Below are positions 10,784-20,807 of a stretch of 64,000 nt of DNA, one piece after another. Numbering within the stretch: position 1 is the first letter of the stretch; the number at the start of each line of letters is the position of its first letter. Source of the DNA: Arthrinium phaeospermum (Eukaryota; Ascomycota; Sordariomycetes; Amphisphaeriales; Apiosporaceae); assembly GCA_006503535.1 (NCBI GenBank), contig QYRS01000003.1:4588001-4652000 (forward strand), written 5' to 3'. A model generated the notes under the pieces. The model was not told the origin of the DNA and made no database searches. It worked only from the letters and a program-made list of their open reading frames with translations. Both the position numbers and the translations under genes were made by a program.

Positions 10784-11641
10784 ATGTCGTTTGATCAACT
10801 CTCCAACCTGGAGTCCGGCGGCGGCGGCCGTCGGTCCGGCAACAGCAACATCAACCGCAGCGGCGGCGCTTACAGCGACTCCCCCGAGTTCTCGCGCCTG
10901 AACCAGACCCTCACCAATTCGCTCTTCCACCTGCAGGGCAACAACGATAAGCTGCGCACCGAGATCGACCGCCTGGGAACACGGCAGGACAAGCCGAGAC
11001 TACGAGAACGGGTGCAGGCCCTGCTCGAAGAGTCGCGCGACCAGTTCAAGGAGGTGGGCGAGGGCGTCAAGAAGCTGCAGACGTGGGACGATCCTGTAGG
11101 CATCACGCCGACGCAAAAGTACCAACAGCAGAAGCTGGCCCGCGACTTCGGCGCCAGCCTGCGCGAGTTCCAGGGCCTGCAGCGCACCGCCCTCGAGAAG
11201 CTCAACGCCAGCGTGACGGCCGCCAAGGCCGCCGCCCACGACGAAGCCCAGTCCCCGAGCGCCGAGCACTTCCACGGCAGCGGCGAGCAACTGCAGCAGC
11301 TCCAACAGCAAGAGCAGGCGCACTTGGCCGCGCAGGACGAGGTGGACTTCCAGGACGCCCTGATCCAGGAGCGCGAGGACGAGATCCGGCAGATCGAGGA
11401 GGGCGTGACGGACCTCAACACGCTCTTCAAGCAGGTGGCCCAGATCGTCGGGGAACAGGGCGAGCAGCTCGAGACCATCGAGACCAACGCCATCAACGTG
11501 CGCGACGACACCCGCGGCGCCGACGTCGAGCTGCGGAGCGCAGCGCGGTACCAGAAGAACGCCCGCAGCAAGGCCTGCTGCCTGCTGCTCATCCTGGCCG
11601 TCATCTTGACGATTGTGCTGCTGGCCGTGTTCTTGGGTTGA
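10784..11641 (+). CDS. PEP12: Endosomal Qa-SNARE PEP12 / syntaxin-7 type (285 aa)
   Basis: The protein is a tail-anchored Qa-SNARE acting in Golgi-to-endosome and vacuole traffic. A Gly/Ser-rich N terminus is followed by a three-helix Habc-like region (about residues 35-150), a Gln-rich linker, the SNARE motif (about 195-258) with the zero-layer glutamine at about residue 225, and a C-terminal membrane anchor from about residue 264 preceded by two cysteines that could be palmitoylated. The ATG at 10784 is preferred over an in-frame ATG at 10643, because the 47 extra residues look like translated leader and the N-S-L-F-H-L core starts normally after it. Among Qa-SNAREs, the short Habc and the sequence fit Pep12 rather than plasma-membrane Sso1; Vam3-type is the closest alternative. 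Confidence 0.9.
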   Translation: MSFDQLSNLESGGGGRRSGNSNINRSGGAYSDSPEFSRLNQTLTNSLFHLQGNNDKLRTEIDRLGTRQDKPRLRERVQALLEESRDQFKEVGEGVKKLQTWDDPVGITPTQKYQQQKLARDFGASLREFQGLQRTALEKLNASVTAAKAAAHDEAQSPSAEHFHGSGEQLQQLQQQEQAHLAAQDEVDFQDALIQEREDEIRQIEEGVTDLNTLFKQVAQIVGEQGEQLETIETNAINVRDDTRGADVELRSAARYQKNARSKACCLLLILAVILTIVLLAVFLG

Positions 11642-12013
11642 GAGGGAAGATAGATGGGATTGATACCCGCCTACTGCTGGATGGAGGAAAGGGAAGTGAT
11701 ACGGCAATGGCATTCACGGTGTTTGTGGGCGTTTATTCAAGTTGAGCGTATTTTGTTTATAGGACCTCGTTTAGTAAATTCGCAACGCAAGTGTTCAAGA
11801 TATATAATTAGCCAGTAGAATGACCATTTTACTGTCATCCATAGCGGTTAGTCCGGTGGAATGAACTGGCAAACTTGTATAACAAGTTGGTGTATGCGGT
11901 TAGCCTACCAAAGTCTATCCTCTCGTGTTGACACTTCATCCCACTGGTCAATGGCCACTGAAACGTGGTACCTCAAAGTAGTATTGAAATCAGGTATCCC
12001 CCGCTTATGTACA
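11642..12013. terminator. Convergent 3' ends of PEP12 and COX18
   Basis: This 372-bp AT-rich stretch separates the stop codons of two convergent genes and must hold both 3' UTRs and polyadenylation regions. AT-rich stretches such as TATATAATTAG near 11800 are compatible with fungal polyadenylation signals, but no site can be fixed. Confidence 0.35.
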
Positions 12014-13249
12014 TCAAAATAGCTTCTCCCAATCCTTCTGCCCCGTCTTAGACTTTGGGGCTACGATCATGGGGGCTATGCCCTTGCACTTCTTCATGGG
12101 CTCCTGCTTGAGCGGCATCACCAGGCTCAGCACCTGCCCGAAGGCAAAGTGCGCCGCCGACGACGAAAGCCAGTACAGGTGGAGCGCCGCCGGCATGTCC
12201 ATCAGGACGAACGTCGCGAGCGGCATGACGTAGATGATGCCGCGGTACAGGCCCCGGGTCATGAGCCGCGGGTTGAACTTGGTCAGGTCCTCCTGAGGCG
12301 ACTGGCGCCACCACTGTCCGAAGAGGGCGGACCGCGCGGCCTGGTTCTTGGGGACCAGGTTGAGCATCAGCATCCCGACGAGGGCGACGGGCAGGATGTG
12401 GTAGGGGTCGGCGGCGGTCAGGTCGGTAAACCAGAGCGCGCCCTCGGTGGCCAAGGAAGGGTCCAGGGCGGTGGTGGTAGGCCCGACGGCTGCGGAGGCC
12501 GCGGAAGAAACATCGGCTAGAGACGTATCGACGGCAGTACTGACTCCTTGGGCAACAGGACCTCCTGTGGTCGGTGTGGCGACTGCAGCGGCATTGCTCG
12601 CATCAGCAGCAACTTGGCCGGCAGCCGATTCGGCATCAAGGCTCTTCTCGCCCGTCAACAACCCCAGCAGCACACCTTTCTGCCCTCCGCAGACTCGGCG
12701 AATACCATCGAGGGCCAGGAGCCAGACAGGAAAACTAGTGATGCTGAGGTAGAACCTCCACTGCCGGAGCCCCAGGGCAGAATATATTCGGTTCTGGGTC
12801 GTCTTGAGGCGGTCTTCGACCTTGGCTTTGGCCTTGGAGGTATCTGTCCGCTCACGGATAATGACGTCCCTGATGATCCTCTCGCGCCAGGCTTGCATCA
12901 GGGGCTCAACCCGCTTGCGCCGTTGCAGGAGCTTCTGGGAGTAGGCGCTGAAGGGGAGCCGGAAGACGGCATTGACCGAGACGGCGATCAGGGGGATGAC
13001 GACCGCCCATGGCAGTCCGGTGTAGGCGTGAACCCCTAATATGAGGTCCTGGGTGCCTTGGACGGCCGTCAGGACGGACTCGGTGAAGATTGTGCGATGC
13101 CTTGGACGGCCAAGTTGTTGTTGTAAGTGAGCCGCAGCATTGAGGCGTTTGAGTGGTGAGTGTGGGTGGATGAAGCTGCTGCACGGGCGCTTGAGCAGCG
13201 CAGATGCAGTGGTCGCCTGAGCGAAATGTCGTTGGAGATGAAGACTCAT
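12014..13249 (-). CDS. COX18: Mitochondrial inner-membrane insertase COX18 / Oxa2 (411 aa)
   Basis: This is a member of the YidC/Oxa1/Alb3 insertase family. An Arg/Ser/His-rich N terminus without acidic residues for about 50 residues fits a mitochondrial targeting sequence. The conserved membrane core begins near residue 78 (G-L-P-W-A-V-V-I-P), followed by the basic Q-K-L-L-Q-R-R-K loop and a matrix coiled segment. Further membrane segments lie near residues 165-182, 285-303 and 335-385, with the family-like end M-P-A-A-L-H-L-Y-W-L-S-S-S. The Ala/Thr/Ser-rich loop at about 215-275 is an unconserved insert. Cox18 translocates the C-terminal tail of Cox2 across the inner membrane. It lacks the long C-terminal ribosome-binding coil of Oxa1, so Cox18 is the better call. 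The gene is divergent from ALG11. Confidence 0.88.
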   Translation of the reverse strand: MSLHLQRHFAQATTASALLKRPCSSFIHPHSPLKRLNAAAHLQQQLGRPRHRTIFTESVLTAVQGTQDLILGVHAYTGLPWAVVIPLIAVSVNAVFRLPFSAYSQKLLQRRKRVEPLMQAWRERIIRDVIIRERTDTSKAKAKVEDRLKTTQNRIYSALGLRQWRFYLSITSFPVWLLALDGIRRVCGGQKGVLLGLLTGEKSLDAESAAGQVAADASNAAAVATPTTGGPVAQGVSTAVDTSLADVSSAASAAVGPTTTALDPSLATEGALWFTDLTAADPYHILPVALVGMLMLNLVPKNQAARSALFGQWWRQSPQEDLTKFNPRLMTRGLYRGIIYVMPLATFVLMDMPAALHLYWLSSSAAHFAFGQVLSLVMPLKQEPMKKCKGIAPMIVAPKSKTGQKDWEKLF

Positions 13250-14185
13250 GATGCTACATCGTTAGAATGAGCCAATGAGATCTACAGGTGCGGCAGTTAC
13301 GAATTGACCTTGGAGCTGCGCCCGTTCATCACAAGATTGAGGCAGCTGATCCCGTTCCTACAATGAGAATCTCTCGCCTATCCCAATCCCAGGCACAGGG
13401 TCCAGTTGATCTTGCCTGGCCCGTGCTTTCTCGAGCACACCACCAAGAAGGGCCTGTGACAAAGCTGTCTGTATTTTGTTCCTCGTCTATCAACACTGCG
13501 AAGAACACAGATCTTTGGCATACTATCAGAATATATAGGTAAATTCATGCACAAATCCATTGTATATGCCATATACAAGCATGCAGTGAATCCTCTATGA
13601 GATCCCAGCAGTCCAGACAGTCCAGACAGTCAGAGTCGACGACCAAGCCACAGCGGCACCCCACCAAGGCCTGACAGGCGACTCGGTTTTAGCGAGCGAG
13701 CTCCCCTGTACCCAATCTGCAGCAGGTGCATTGACAAGTGGGACGTGACGTGTGAGCCCGGCGAACGGAATGCTGGCTTCTGGGCAGGGACACACCATTT
13801 TCGTCCCATCCTGGACTTGATGACAGCGTAAACCTCTCTAGTTTATTTGGACTGACCACTCCCCGACACTCTCTCCGACTTGTCCACGTCTCTTTCCTTT
13901 CTTGACTTTTCCTCCCGGCAGCCAGTACATCCAATCGATGGGTGACAGCGATCACTGCACCCCAGCCTGAACAGGCACGACCGACCCTAATCGTTCCGTC
14001 CCCCGCCTTTTTTGTGTGCGCCCGAACCCGAGCTTCACGATCCAGCAACGCACGCACCGCACAGCAGTTTGTGGGATCCATTCGCTACTAAGGTCGACCT
14101 TCCCCCAAAACCCCGCCGCCTGCCACTTCACGACAATTCCCCACTGCGTGTGGTCTGGTCTACTACGAAACGAATTCCATACGAA
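13250..14185. promoter_or_regulatory. Divergent promoter region COX18 / ALG11
   Basis: This 936-bp stretch lies between two genes transcribed outward. The ALG11 side is C/T-rich and presumably the leader. A short direct repeat, CAGTCCAGA, occurs around 13610-13632. No coding potential is supported. Confidence 0.4.
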
Positions 14186-15919
14186 ATGGCGCTCGCGACG
14201 GCAGTCTACACACTCCTTGCGCTCGCCTGCACGCCCTTGCTCGGCCTGCTGCTGTGGAACTACGGCGTGCCGGTCCTGTTCCACACCCTCGCAAACACCG
14301 TCGGCACCACGCTGGGCTGGTACTTGCGCAAGAAGACCGACGGGCGCCGCTCCCTCATACTCCGCCTCACGGAAGACGACGAGAAGGCCTACGCCGAGAA
14401 CCGGTCGCGGAGCAAGAGTGGCAGCAGCAGCAGCAGCCTCGACAACGACTGGGAGAACATTGAAAAGTCGGTGCTGGGCGCCTCCCCCAACGGCGACAAT
14501 AGCGATCAGGACTGGGACGGCATCGTCGGCTTCTTCCACCCCTTCTGCAATGCCGGCGGTGGCGGCGAGCGCGTGCTGTGGGCGGCCATCCGCGCGACGC
14601 AGAAGCGCTGGCCTAAGGCCAAGTGCGTCGTCTACACGGGCGACCACGACGTGAACAAGGAGAAGATGCTCATCCGGGTCGAGAATACCTTCAGCATCCA
14701 CATCCACCCGCCGACCGTCACCTTCCTGTACCTGTCCACACGCCACTGGGTCCTCTCCTCGACATGGCCACACTTCACCCTTCTTGGCCAATCTCTTGGG
14801 TCTCTGGTGCTGGGCTGGGATGCCTTCTCGCTGCTGGTGCCCGACATCTTCGTCGACACCATGGGATACTCCTTCGTCCTCGGCCTCAGCAAACTCTTGT
14901 TTCCTCAGATGCCCACCGGCGCCTACGTACACTACCCTACCATTTCGACAGACATGCTGGACTCACTGGATCCTACCAAGGCCAATGGAGATAAGGGAGT
15001 CAATGCCGGCCAGGGGACTGGTTTCCGAGGCAAGGCCAAGATGTTCTACTGGAAGCTGTTTGCATCGACCTACTCTTGGATGGGCGCCTCAGTCGACGTC
15101 GTCATGACCAACTCGACCTGGACCCAAGACCACATCCAGAAGATCTGGGGCCCCCGCCGCCAGCACCGGAAGCAGAACCACCCCATCGCCGTCGTGTACC
15201 CGCCCTGCGCCGTCAGCGAGCTCGCCGCCCAGATCGAAGTCGACGCCAAGAGCGAGAAGCGCCGCGAAAAGGTCCTCGTTTACATTGCCCAGTTCCGGCC
15301 GGAGAAGAATCACACCCTCATCCTCGACGCTTTTGCCGAGTTTGTCAACTCCAAGACCAAGGCCTCGGAAGACGCCAAGCTGGTCCTCGTGGGTAGCGTC
15401 CGCGACGACACCGACTCGAAGCGCGTCTACCAGCTGCGCCTGTTGGTCAATGAGCTGCAGATCAAGGATCGCGTCATTTTCCAGCTCGATGCCTCGTGGC
15501 CCGACATCCTCATGTGGCTGAGCAAGGCCTACGTCGGCGTCAACGGCATGTGGAACGAGCATTTCGGCATTGGCGTCGTCGAGTACCAGGCGGCCGGTCT
15601 GATTGCCGTGGTGCACGACAGTGGTGGCCCGAAACTGGACATCGTCATCAAGGTAGACGGAGAACCTACAGGTACAGTCTTTTCCCCGTGTTCCGCATTG
15701 ACCCCTCTCCTGAACATGAGCTAACCGTACCCAGGATTCCACGCCACAACCGCCACCGAATTCGCCCAGGGTTTCGAGAAGGCCCTGTCACTGCCGGATC
15801 CTCTGTCGGTCAGAAAGCGAGCCCGTATTTCCGCCACCCGGTTCAGCGAGGAGGAGTTTGCCAAGAAGTGGCTCGCGCAGATGAACCTACTAGTAGATAT
15901 CAAGACCAGCAAGTCTTGA
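14186..15919 (+). CDS. ALG11: ALG11, GDP-Man:Man3GlcNAc2-PP-dolichol alpha-1,2-mannosyltransferase (556 aa)
   Basis: Two exons (14186-15671 and 15735-15919) give 556 residues. The 63-bp intron has GTACAG at the donor and GCTAACCGTACCCAG at the acceptor, and the join restores G-F-H-A-T-T. The enzyme adds the fourth and fifth mannoses to the lipid-linked oligosaccharide on the cytosolic face of the ER. An N-terminal membrane anchor (about residues 5-40) precedes the GT-B fold, with F-F-H-P-F-C-N-A-G-G-G-G-E-R (the glycine-rich donor loop) near residue 115, then Y-V-H-Y-P near 250 and the GT4-type C-terminal domain with W-N-E-H-F-G-I near 455. The start at 14186 places the anchor directly at the N terminus; an in-frame upstream ATG-like codon only adds unstructured leader. 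Length and motifs are complete. Confidence 0.97.
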
Positions 15920-16912
15920 GTGAGAGAGACGGACAGGAGGTTGATTGATGAGCAAGAAGCAGCAAGTGTGTAGTTTTGATTTTGGCCGTTGAGCCCCCCA
16001 ATGCAAAAAGATAGACGGCTGGGCATTTTGATACCCCGGGGTTGCATCGGCGGAATAGATGCAAGATGGTTTAGAGGGCGGCGGCAAGAAGTTACTTCAC
16101 GTCCAATAGAGATCGTTTGCAAGTGATTGGCGTTCCAGCATGCGCGGGTGAGGTCGAAACCGACTGACTACCGTGCACAATGTCTAAGTAATATATAGGA
16201 ATTGTGAACAGTGTTCGGTGTTGTCGAATAGCCTTGTCAAGTGATGGGCAGCATCCATTGCCGGCCATTCCCCATCCGTTTACTCTGTTTATTCAATTTA
16301 CCCTGTTTATTTCGCTCATTCCGTTTACACCGTTTTACACAATATTTGAAGTGTTGGTTACGACACTTGGATAATGCGAGGATATATGATTACGACAAGG
16401 CAGGGCAGTTGAATAGTCTGGGTCCAACAACCTTGCAGCCCGGCGGCCGCAGTTGACCCCATGTATTACGGGAGCCGTTTGTTCTACTGCAGCCTAGACG
16501 TTGAGCGACTCAGACTATTGCAGGTGACAATTCCCATGTCACAAACAAGGCATGTCGGATCACAATGGGAACAATCCAAAATATAAGGTTCTAGCAAGAA
16601 ATTCTCAATTTCTCTTCTATGGTGGCAGCCTAACGCTGCGGGGTGCAGTTCTGATGAGTGTCCGTGAACCCAAGTCCCAATGGACGTGTCATGGACGATT
16701 CCGGTGTAATGTACAATCTTTGCGGTCGGTTGCGCTGAGGGCGCCTGTGTCCGTATGTTCGCATCTTGTCTGGATGCGACGTGGGACAGTCTCGATGTGG
16801 TGTACAGTCTTGCGGTCGCTTGTGCTGAGAGCGCGTCCGGTAATGTCGCTCTTGCGGGTTTCGTCGAGTAGATTCGTCCGTGTGTTCGGTCCCGGTCCTC
16901 TTGGTCCGGTTC
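15920..16912. other. Intergenic, convergent 3' sides with a short tandem repeat
   Basis: ALG11 and the first coiled-coil gene converge on this stretch. It has T-rich GTTTATT-type repeats near 16270-16340 and a degenerate ~97-bp tandem repeat at 16695-16890. No gene is supported; the open frames at 16552-16935 and 16689-16922 are by-products of the repeat. Confidence 0.4.
16695..16890. repeat. Degenerate ~97-bp tandem duplication
   Basis: The blocks GTGTAATGTACAATCTTTGCGGTCGG.TGCGCTGAG (from 16703) and GTGGTGTACAGTCTTGCGGTCGC.TGTGCTGAG (from 16797), each followed by a GCGC-GTCCG-TATGTTCGC-like part, show two diverged copies about 97 bp apart. It lies just behind the stop codon of the first coiled-coil gene, so it is probably in that gene's 3' UTR. 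Confidence 0.6.
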
Positions 16913-17581
16913 TTACTCGCATAGGCCCGACATGACCTTCTCCATGCCCTCCTTCATCTTGCTGTGTGTCTCCAAGAGCTTGATGTGGTCCTTTCCCTTC
17001 TGATAAAGACTTGCCCGGAGGATATCATTCTCCTTCTGAAGACGGCCGCTCTTGTCCTTTGCCTCATCGTGACGACGGGCTTCTTCATGAAGACGACGGT
17101 TCTCTGCCTCCACCTCGACCAGACGTCGATTCTTCTCCGCTAACTCCGTGTCTTTGGCCTTGTATTTCTTCTCCATCTCACGTAGCTCAGCTTTGGTCGA
17201 ATCGAGTCTCTCAGATAGGAAGTGGGAAATCTTGGACTGGCGTGTGAGGGCCGTAGCAGCCTTGGGGTCGTCCATGTCGGCTGGGTGGTTAGGCTTCAAC
17301 TTCTTCCCGAGAGGAGAGGATCCAGAGGCGAGGTAGGGCGCCGGTCTCTTGGAGGGGCCTGGCTTGACCTTTATTTTGATCTTAGATCTTGATGAGTCCA
17401 GGTTGCTTGTGTTGGAAGGACAAGACATGGTGGCTTTCTTCGCAATGTGGCCAGACCGAAGAGATCTGGCTACGGGGCCGGATCGGTCGTATCGGAGGGT
17501 GACGATGTGGGATTGTGTTCCGTCTTCAGTGTGCTGGGCGGGTTCTTTCTCCGGCTCCCGAATGGCGCTTCCAGATAACAT
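16913..17581 (-). CDS. Coiled-coil protein of unknown function, tandem paralog 1 (222 aa)
   Basis: The N-terminal half is charged and Ser/Pro-rich, probably disordered with basic patches; the C-terminal half (about residues 110-215) is a Glu/Lys/Arg-rich coiled coil ending in L-L-E-T-H-S-K-M-K-E-G. The neighbour at 18430-19215 ends in K-L-E-K-T-H-S-K-Y-K-D-D and shares an E-(K/Q)-K-x-K-A-K followed by N-R-x-L-x-E-x-E-x-E-N-x-R-L block, so the two are tandem paralogs. The ATG at 17581 is chosen because it follows a CTGCTAACCACAG acceptor (exon from 17603), matching the position and sequence of the acceptor before the start of paralog 2. The open frame continues to 17764, but that part is probably intron or leader. 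No known domain or signal peptide is seen; nuclear localisation is possible but unproven. Confidence 0.7.
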   Translation of the reverse strand: MLSGSAIREPEKEPAQHTEDGTQSHIVTLRYDRSGPVARSLRSGHIAKKATMSCPSNTSNLDSSRSKIKIKVKPGPSKRPAPYLASGSSPLGKKLKPNHPADMDDPKAATALTRQSKISHFLSERLDSTKAELREMEKKYKAKDTELAEKNRRLVEVEAENRRLHEEARRHDEAKDKSGRLQKENDILRASLYQKGKDHIKLLETHSKMKEGMEKVMSGLCE

Positions 17582-18429
17582 GTCCTGGCTATGTCTTTGA
17601 TTGCTGTGGTTAGCAGGCGTCGCAGAGTTTGCACTGAGAAAGCGTTGCGGGAAGCTGCGGGTTGGGCGACACGACACGATGTTGTGGGCGCTTGCAAGTG
17701 CTTCCAATGAAGACCCAAACCCCGGCAAGACGGATGGGGTGTGAAGAGGGCAACGGGAACTCACTTGTTTGACAGCTACCTTCGACTGTATCTACCAGCG
17801 AAGGTGCTTGTCACAGAGCAAGGGAAGTCTGGCTGGCAGTGTTGATGAAAGTGGCGAGACGGTAATCGCCGAGGCGATTGGCAGGAAGATGATGAGATCA
17901 AGATTCGCGACAGGAAAGGTAACCCAGCGGCAAGATAGGTGCAACAGGAGTGAATCAAGAGATGGATACTCAAGGAAGAAGTCATATGCCTACGTTGGGA
18001 CTCTGTGGTAAAAAGGCTGGCGCCGAACCTGGAAAATACGGCGAACGGTTGGCACCTTCCATGTACCTGGAAAGTGAAGATGCAGTGAATTTTTTATGAT
18101 TTATAGGGCATATTAACTACAGAAAGGCACCGGGCTTTTACTTGCGCAAAGCTGTACACAGTTGGATGAATGCAGGTAGGTGAGCGGTATGTGATTGTTC
18201 CCCAGAGACAGCCAATTCCAAGGAACCTTCCCAACCCTGTACAAAGTCATGTCTATTCCGCGCGGCTACCGTTCTAATCCAGCCTGCAAGTGGCAGGTGC
18301 TATCTAAGAAGAGTGAGGGGCTGGTACTTGTAGCATCGAAGGCCTCAAGCCCAACGTACCTCTTGCCATATTCGGCTTCCTTTGCAGCTGGCTGGCAACC
18401 GCTACAGCTCTGTCTTCTTGGTTCGTGTT
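17582..18429 (-). other. Leader region of coiled-coil paralog 1
   Basis: On the minus strand a donor CCCAAC/GTAGGC at 17993 opens an intron whose first ~50 bases (GTAGGC ... CTTGAGTATCCA ... CTTGATTCA) match the intron start of paralog 2 at 19330. Further upstream, 18324-18371 carries the module CAAGAG/GTACGTTGGGCTTGAG with a second donor-like junction, also found at 19449-19496. The span therefore looks like non-coding leader exons and introns. Whether an extra small exon lies between 17770 and 17993 is unclear. Confidence 0.5.
18324..18371 (-). repeat. Leader module, copy R1
   Basis: This ~48-bp module reads on the plus strand GGTACTTGTAGCATC.AAGG.CT.AAGCCCA..TACCTCTTG. Copies occur at 19449-19496 and, shorter, at 19759-19790. 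On the minus strand each copy starts with a conserved splice-donor-like junction (AG/GTAGATTGGGCT or AG/GTACGTTGGGCT). Confidence 0.7.
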
Positions 18430-19215
18430 CTACTCGGGCAGGGCCGATTTGGCCTTCGCCACATCATCCTTGTACTTGCTGTGTGTCTTCTCGAGCTTGA
18501 AGAATTCCTCCTCCACCCCCTGAAGACGACGGTTCTCCCCTTCCAGCTGTTCAATGCGTTTCTCAGCCTCTTGAAGGCGGCTCTCGGCGTCTTGAAGGCG
18601 ACTGTCGTTGTTCCTCTGCAGACGACTAACCTCCCCCTCAAGACGATCGATCTCTCTCTGATGGCCTTCCTTCATTAGGTTGCTCGAGGCCTCTAGACGC
18701 ATGTTCTCGTACTCTGTCTCGCCAAGAAGACGATTCATGGCTTTCATCTCCTCTTTCTTGGCCTTGAGCTTCTGTTCCGACTCGCGATTCATGCGTTCAA
18801 CCGTTTTTTGGAACGTGGCAAATCTCTCTGCCTTTTTCTTTGCAGTATTCTTGGCATTCTCGATCTCGCGATCCACGAATGCCATGACCTCCTCCTCGAA
18901 TGTGAGTTCAGGCTTCGCTTTGGGATCGGGCTTCGGTTTCTTCGAGGAGGCTGGCTTAGAGGCCGAAGGGCCGCCACTGGAGCCCTGTCGCTTGCGGGCA
19001 TTCTTGTTCGGAAGTTGAGAAGGGCCTGCTTCGGTGTCGTTGTCGCCTGTCTCGGGCCCGTGTCCATTCTTGCTGTCGCGGCTGCTCGCACCACCAGGCT
19101 CCGTCGCAGCTTGGTGGGACATCTGCTGCTTACCGCGGAGGATGCGAAGGGGTACCTCGTCGCCACTGGAATCGAGGGGCTCTCCGTCGGTTGACGAGCT
19201 GATTCTTGACGACAT
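18430..19215 (-). CDS. Coiled-coil protein of unknown function, tandem paralog 2 (261 aa)
   Basis: The first ~110 residues are Ser/Gly/Asp-rich and then Lys/Pro-rich, and look disordered. From about residue 115 to the end the sequence is a long coiled coil rich in Glu, Lys, Arg, Leu, with a Q-E-A-E-x-R-I/L heptad repeat (residues about 205-235). The C terminus (K-L-E-K-T-H-S-K-Y-K-D-D) matches the end of paralog 1. The ATG at 19215 is preferred over the longer open frame to 19263, since the extra residues overlap a clear intron end (CTGCTAACATCAATTGTCAG, exon from 19231). The matching donor is AAG/GTAGGT at 19330, giving a 99-bp leader intron conserved with paralog 1. No known domain is recognised. 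The function is unknown; structural or scaffold roles are only possible guesses. Confidence 0.75.
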   Translation of the reverse strand: MSSRISSSTDGEPLDSSGDEVPLRILRGKQQMSHQAATEPGGASSRDSKNGHGPETGDNDTEAGPSQLPNKNARKRQGSSGGPSASKPASSKKPKPDPKAKPELTFEEEVMAFVDREIENAKNTAKKKAERFATFQKTVERMNRESEQKLKAKKEEMKAMNRLLGETEYENMRLEASSNLMKEGHQREIDRLEGEVSRLQRNNDSRLQDAESRLQEAEKRIEQLEGENRRLQGVEEEFFKLEKTHSKYKDDVAKAKSALPE

Positions 19216-20807
19216 GGTCTTAGCTGTGCTACTGACAATTGATGTTAGCAGTGTACAGTCCACCAGCAGAAATGTATAAGTGCTGAATGATTCAAGTGCT
19301 GGATACTCAAAGAGAAAGCTCCAAACCTACCTTGGTCCGCTTGGGAAAGAGGCAGTTGAAGGAATCCAGGTAACTGTTGAAGCGGGTTAGATACCCATGG
19401 AGTGAGGATGGTTCAAATTGATGGGTGAGATAGGTGACGTGTGGAGGGTTGGTACTTGTAGCATCCAAAGGCTTGAGCCCAATCTACCTCTTGAAAAATA
19501 TCGATAATGACGATTGGGACAGTAGGGTATTGGGGTTGCTGCTGAGGCAGATACAGCTTGCGAACGTGGTGAGAGAGATGAGATAACAGAATGAGATGGC
19601 AGAGTGATATGATGAATCATGAAATGCCCTGCCAATGGTGAAGTCTGCTGCTAACAAGAGACTGGTGGCAGAATCTTACCTCTCTGGCTCATTTTGTAGA
19701 CGTGAAGATAAAAAAAGAAAATGGCCTCAAAATGAAAAGGATGGGAGAAATATGGATGCTGTGCTCAAGCCCAATCTACCACTTAATATTGGGTAGAAGT
19801 GTGTTGGGTTTGTTGCTGAAGCAGAGAGGTTGTAGCATGCAGTAATGAAGCAAGAGATGAGCAGGGAAAGTGGGAGAGAGGATCGTGAAATGCCCTGGCA
19901 TCAATATGTTGCAGTCTGCCGGTAGGTACAGAGACTGATTTGTGAGAGCATGAGAAATTCTTACCTTTCTGGCTTGTAGCGTAGATTTGAAGTCCAATGA
20001 CCGGTCCCAGAGTAAAGAGGAAGACGTAAGTAGGAATGGCTTGTACGTGATGTCACCTGTCTTGACTGAGATAGATAAGAGGCCACCTTCATGAAATCCC
20101 CTCGTGACCTGCATGAAATCCCCAGGGCTGAAGTCGAAGGAATCAACAGTGAGTGGGCCGGAGGTATTATGATCAAAGAGTCGTTGGGTGGTTGTGCGTG
20201 ATTGGGATCTCGTAGAATCACTGGTTACCCAAGGGAAACAATGGGTGGTGGTGATGTACACCCTTGGACTAAACGGGACCGTTGGAACTGATTGTTCCAA
20301 TTGATACATACTTACTAAGCTAGCTGTGACTACTCCCCCGATCGCATCTTATTATTTATCCCATAATTGATATTCGTTGCGAGCCTACAGAGCTGCAAGG
20401 GCAGAGAGTAGTAGTAGTCAAAGTGGCAGGACCGAGGTCTGATAGTCAGCCTTACCACCATCGTCAGCTTCACTCACTCTAAACCCTGGATAAGAAACAG
20501 ATCAGCTGCTTCATCGATACCAAATACTATGGACTAGCTTTCCCATGGGCGTCACATAGACACAGGATTTCATTATTTAAAGGGATGGCCAAAATGGGTA
20601 CACAAGTTCACATATTATTCGAATTAGAAGGTATGTTATCCGATTTAGTAGCTAACATTATCCAAAAATAGAAGGCTTTCGCTATCCCATCCGTTGCGGA
20701 CCGATGCCTCATGTACATATATAGCCACCCCCGCGCGACTACTTTCGACGTGACCCATCTGCCCGAAAATCCTGCCGCCTGGATGAAGCACACGAGATCT
20801 GCTTTTT
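19216..20807 (-). other. Leader of paralog 2 and tandemly duplicated leader units
   Basis: Behind the 99-bp leader intron (19330-19232) the region contains two diverged copies of a ~290-bp unit (about 19441-19700 and 19745-19990). Each has, on the minus strand, an exon-like end CCAGA(G/A)AG/GTAAGA, a conserved CA(G)GGCATTTCA(T/C)GAT block, and an AG/GTAGATTGGGCTC junction. The open frame 19776-20309 (177 codons) spans the outer unit and has no recognisable domain. The span may be alternative leader exons or remnants of a third gene copy. The 20400-20807 part is the 3' side of PHO-4. Confidence 0.45.
19441..19990 (-). repeat. Two diverged ~290-bp leader units
   Basis: Unit 1 (about 19441-19700) and unit 2 (about 19745-19990) share in order: AAGCCCAATCTACC, a GGGTTTGTTGCTGAAGCAGA-type block, GTGAAATGCCCTG, and TTCTTACCTTTCTGGCT. 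Similarity is high only in these blocks. Both contain donor-like sites at equivalent positions. Confidence 0.65.
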
